64,000 bases of DNA, taken from contig JAHJME010000023.1 in the NCBI GenBank assembly GCA_018821435.1, positions 25,148 through 89,147 of the forward strand. Direction: 5' to 3'. Shown one piece after another: positions 61,326 to 64,000 of this stretch; the stretch's first letter is position 1; each line of letters begins with the position of its first letter. The position numbers were made by a program, and so were the translations under genes. The notes beneath the pieces were generated by a model that worked only from the letters and a program-made list of their open reading frames with translations, did not search any database and was not told where the DNA came from. Source of the stretch: Alphaproteobacteria bacterium. Its GTDB lineage: Bacteria; Pseudomonadota; Alphaproteobacteria; Caulobacterales; Caulobacteraceae.

Positions 61326-62075
61326 ATGGCCGGACACTCAAAGTTCAAGAATATCATGCACCGCAAGGGCCGCGCCGACGGCGCCCGGTCCAAGCTGTTC
61401 TCCAAACTCTCGCGCGAGATCACCGTGGCGGCCAAGATGGGCCTGCCCGATCCGTCGATGAACGCGCGGCTGCGCCTGGCGGTGAACAATGCCAAGAGCG
61501 AATCCCTGCCCAAGGACGTCATCGACCGCGCCATCAAGAAGGCCTCGGGCGGCGACGCCGAATCCTATGACGAGATCCGCTACGAGGGCTTCGGCCCCGG
61601 CGGCGTCGGCGTCATCGTCGAGGTGCTGACCGACAACCGCAACCGCTCGGCCTCCACCGTCCGCTCCACCTTCACCAAGTGCGGCGGGAACCTGGGCGAA
61701 ACCGGCTCGGTCTCCTTCATGTGGGACCGCGTGGGCCAGATCACCTACGACGCCAAGGCGGGCTCGGAGGACAAGGTCATGGAAGCCGCCATCGAGGCCG
61801 GCGCCGACGACGTGGAGTCCGACGAAGAGGACGGCCACACCATCTACACCGCCTTCGAACAGCTCTCCGACGTGGCCGCCGCCCTGGAAGCCGCCCTGGG
61901 CCCGGCCCAGTCCACCAAGCTGGCCTGGAAGCCCAAGGCGCTGACGCCGATCTCGGGCGATGGCCTGGCCACGCTGATGAAGCTGATCGACACCCTGGAA
62001 GACGACGACGACGTCCAGCACGTCTACTCCAACGCCGACATCTCGGCCGAGGACCTGGAGAAGCTGGCCGGCTGA
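61326..62075 (+). CDS. yebC: YebC/PmpR-family regulator
   Basis: A 249-residue protein, the usual length, with the signatures M-A-G-H-S-K-F, H-R-K-G-R-A-D and Y-E-G-F-G-P-G-G near residue 87. The family has been described both as transcription factors and as ribosome-associated factors that help translate proline-rich stretches. The stop overlaps the start of the next gene (TGATG). Confidence 0.96.
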   Translation: MAGHSKFKNIMHRKGRADGARSKLFSKLSREITVAAKMGLPDPSMNARLRLAVNNAKSESLPKDVIDRAIKKASGGDAESYDEIRYEGFGPGGVGVIVEVLTDNRNRSASTVRSTFTKCGGNLGETGSVSFMWDRVGQITYDAKAGSEDKVMEAAIEAGADDVESDEEDGHTIYTAFEQLSDVAAALEAALGPAQSTKLAWKPKALTPISGDGLATLMKLIDTLEDDDDVQHVYSNADISAEDLEKLAG

Positions 62076-62293
62076 TGGCCAAGCCGCCGCCCAAGGACCC
62101 CAGGCACGACGACCCCCGCGTCACCGACCTGCGCAGCTACAAGCAGGCGCGGGAGAAGGCGGCGCGGACCCCGCCGCCCAAGCCCAAGGCGCCCAAGGCG
62201 TCGTTCCTGGGCTCCAATCCGCGCGCGGGCCTGATCCTGCTCATCGTGGTGGTGGTGCTGGCGGCGATCTACGTGGTCCCCGCTTTCCTCTGA
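62075..62293 (+). CDS. Small C-terminally anchored membrane protein (72 aa)
   Basis: A 72-residue protein starting [13 protein letters not shown]. The N-terminal 48 residues are Lys/Pro rich and the C-terminus is one membrane helix (LILLIVVVVLAAIYVVPAFL), giving a tail-anchored layout with a cytoplasmic domain. It is translationally coupled to yebC through TGATG. No known motif is seen. Confidence 0.72.
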   Translation: MAKPPPKDPRHDDPRVTDLRSYKQAREKAARTPPPKPKAPKASFLGSNPRAGLILLIVVVVLAAIYVVPAFL

Positions 62294-62358
62294 CTTTCGG
62301 GCATAGGCGCCGGAGCGGAAGCTCCGGTATGGTCCCCGCCACAAAGAGGGGAAACACC

Positions 62359-62841
62359 ATGAAGCCTATCGTCAGCCTGGCCGCCTGCGCCGCCGCGCTC
62401 AGCCTCGCCGGATCCGCCCAGGCGGCGGGGGACTACGTCTCCATCGTCCAGGAAACCGCGCTCGCCGTTCCGGCCGAAACGGCCTGGGCCAAGGTAAAGG
62501 GCTATTGCCTGATCGGCCCTTGGCTGAAGACCACCTGCGAGATCACCTCGGGCAAGGACGGCGAACTGGGCGCGGTCCGCAAGATCGCCGGCCGGATCGA
62601 GGAGGTGATCGTCGCGGTCACCCCGATGTCCTACACCTACGCCGACGTCGATCCGAAGATCGCCTACCACGGCACCGTCGAGATCCGCCCGGTCAGCAAG
62701 ACCAGCTCCAAGCTGGTCTACAGCCTGTTCTTCGACCAGACGACCGTCCCGGCCGAACAGCGGGACGCCAACAAGACCCGCCGCCAGCAGATGTTCGCCG
62801 GCGTCATGGCCACCATGAAGGGCATGGCCGAAGCGAAGTAA
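62359..62841 (+). CDS. Exported SRPBCC-family protein
   Basis: A 160-residue protein with signal peptide (MKPIVSLAACAAALSLAGSAQA) and a Bet v 1-like SRPBCC fold (QETALAVPAETAWAKVKGY, W-L-K-T-T-C, then helix AEQRDANKTRRQQM). The ATG at 62359 has AGAGGGGA upstream. Such domains hold a hydrophobic cavity and bind lipids or polyketides. Export is unusual for the family but recurs in alphaproteobacteria. Function unknown. Confidence 0.83.
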   Translation: MKPIVSLAACAAALSLAGSAQAAGDYVSIVQETALAVPAETAWAKVKGYCLIGPWLKTTCEITSGKDGELGAVRKIAGRIEEVIVAVTPMSYTYADVDPKIAYHGTVEIRPVSKTSSKLVYSLFFDQTTVPAEQRDANKTRRQQMFAGVMATMKGMAEAK

Positions 62842-62919
62842 CCGCCCATAGCCTGGGGCCATGCGCCCCAGGCCTTAGGCTGCATTGACCGGACAGGCCC
62901 CGCGGCCGAGCTTGCGGCC

Positions 62920-64000
62920 ATGCGCACCCTCGTCTCCGCCCTCGCCGCCGCCCTGCTGGCCACCGCCGCCCAGGCCCAGCCCCTGACCGCCGCCCAGCCC
63001 ACCAGCGCGGGCGCGGGCCAGACCGAGGCGCTGCACTTCGCCGGCGGCCGGGTGCACCAGGCGGTGGGCTTCGGCAACACCTATATGGTCACCACCAAGG
63101 CCGGGAACGTGATCGTCGACACGTCCGGCCCCGGCCCGGCGCAGCGGCACCACAAGCTGCTGACCGCCGTTTCGAACGGACCGATCCGTTACATCATCCT
63201 CACCCACGGCCACGGCGACCACACCGGCGGCGTGCCGCTGTGGAAGGGACCGGGGACCAAGGTTGTGGCCCAGGCCCACGAGGTGGAGTTCCTGGACTAT
63301 CAGGCGCGGCTGACGGGCTTCTTCAACATCCGCAACGCCGCGCAATACGACGGCCCCGGCCGCAGGATCGACAACCCCAGCCCGGGCAACCATGCCGGCC
63401 CCAAGCTGGCCGATATCCTGTTCGACAAGGAGATGAGCCTGAAGGTGGGCGACCTGACCTTCAAGCTGATGGCGACGCCGGGCGAGACGCCGGACCACCT
63501 GACCGTCTGGGTCCCGGAACTGAAGGCCGCCTTCATCGGCGACAATTTCTACGGCTCGTTCCCCAACCTCTACACCCTGCGCGGCACGCAGCAGCGCAAG
63601 GCGCTGGAGTACGTGGACTCGCTGAACAAGGTGATGGCGCTCAATCCCGAGATCGTCTTCCCCAGCCACGGCGAGCCGATCGTGGGCGCCGACAAGGTCC
63701 GCGCCGCCCTGACCAAGTACCGGGACGCCATCCTCTACGTCCACGACGCCACCGTGCGCGGGATGAACGACGGCCAGGACGCCTTCACCCTGATGAAGAC
63801 GATCAAGCTGCCGCCCGACCTGTACGTCGGCGAGGCCTATGGCCAGGTGGCCTGGTCGGTGCGCGGCATCTACGAAGGCTATGCGGGTTGGTTCGACGGC
63901 GACGCGGCGACCATGTACCCGGTCGCCCCCGGCGAGGCGCAGGCCGAACTGCCACGGGTGAAGGGCATCTTCCCGAAAGCCGTTGTGCGCCGTGCCGCGA
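62920..64000 (+). CDS. Secreted metallo-beta-lactamase-fold hydrolase (partial)
   Basis: An open frame of 360 residues from ATG 62920 that runs past the window end without a stop. The signal peptide (MRTLVSALAAALLATAAQA) is followed by an MBL fold with H96-x-H98-x-D100-H101 in THGHGDH, and later F-I-G-D-N-F-Y and P-S-H-G-E-P. The segment R-D-A-I-L-Y-V-H-D-A-T-V-R-G-M resembles the dimerisation domain of alkyl sulfatases (BDS1/SdsA type). It is therefore probably an alkylsulfatase-like enzyme, with the sulfate-binding C-terminus missing from view. Confidence 0.87.
   Translation, partial: MRTLVSALAAALLATAAQAQPLTAAQPTSAGAGQTEALHFAGGRVHQAVGFGNTYMVTTKAGNVIVDTSGPGPAQRHHKLLTAVSNGPIRYIILTHGHGDHTGGVPLWKGPGTKVVAQAHEVEFLDYQARLTGFFNIRNAAQYDGPGRRIDNPSPGNHAGPKLADILFDKEMSLKVGDLTFKLMATPGETPDHLTVWVPELKAAFIGDNFYGSFPNLYTLRGTQQRKALEYVDSLNKVMALNPEIVFPSHGEPIVGADKVRAALTKYRDAILYVHDATVRGMNDGQDAFTLMKTIKLPPDLYVGEAYGQVAWSVRGIYEGYAGWFDGDAATMYPVAPGEAQAELPRVKGIFPKAVVRRAA

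Overview
This 64 kb window is GC-rich, densely coded alphaproteobacterial chromosome. Gene content points to the Caulobacteraceae (Caulobacter or Phenylobacterium): a TonB-dependent receptor, tandem GPH-family transporters, an HWE-type histidine kinase, a PEP-CTERM protein ending in PEP-x-x-W-x-M-M-I-L-G-F-G, an IorA/IorB molybdenum hydroxylase pair, and REP-like palindromes of the kind scattered through such genomes. I found no rRNA, tRNA, CRISPR array, prophage or insertion sequence. No stretch longer than 300 bases lacks a gene. Most overlaps are TGATG or ATGA junctions that mark operons.

Region 1 (1-16.8 kb) has a catabolic flavour. It holds a partial lipid-cluster gene of unknown function, a cytochrome P450, an APH-like phosphotransferase, small proteins, a DUF1311 envelope protein, a SnoaL/ArsR divergent pair and a soluble hybrid histidine kinase. 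These are followed by a Tat-type flavin amine oxidase with its own c-type cytochrome, a DUF35/thiolase pair resembling sterol side-chain aldolases, a TonB receptor and a CehA/McbA-type PHP hydrolase whose 5' end lies inside paired REP elements.

Region 2 (16.9-26.2 kb) carries a DyP peroxidase convergent with a membrane hybrid kinase, a Gfo/Idh oxidoreductase, a PIG-L deacetylase with an Lrp regulator, and a divergent saccharopine-dehydrogenase-fold enzyme plus ALDH7-type aminoadipate-semialdehyde dehydrogenase. The last two form a probable lysine-catabolic unit.

Region 3 (26.2-30.7 kb) is the most interesting. An apparently exported truncated haemoglobin and a DUF3034 protein are divergent from an amicyanin-like cupredoxin, which converges on a membrane EAL phosphodiesterase. 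The divergent promoter carries a TTAGTG inverted/direct repeat. I propose this as a four-gene envelope gas or redox sensing module coupled to c-di-GMP; its function is inference.

Region 4 (30.8-44 kb) contains MoxR and VWA genes, three tandem GPH transporters, IorB/IorA, an HWE kinase, and a LemA-TPM-TPM operon. Region 5 (44-50.1 kb) has a methyltransferase, a DUF4239 protein, and a divergent fatty-acid-modification unit (FAD oxidoreductase and DUF1365 opposite DUF1295, cyclopropane-synthase-like methylase and DUF2177). Region 6 (50.1-64 kb) has an acyl-CoA synthetase, amidohydrolase, DegT aminotransferase, MDR reductase with a PsrA-like operator, hydrolase, SDR, phosphatase, M61 peptidase, PEP-CTERM protein, YebC and, at the right edge, a metallo-beta-lactamase-fold enzyme cut by the window end.
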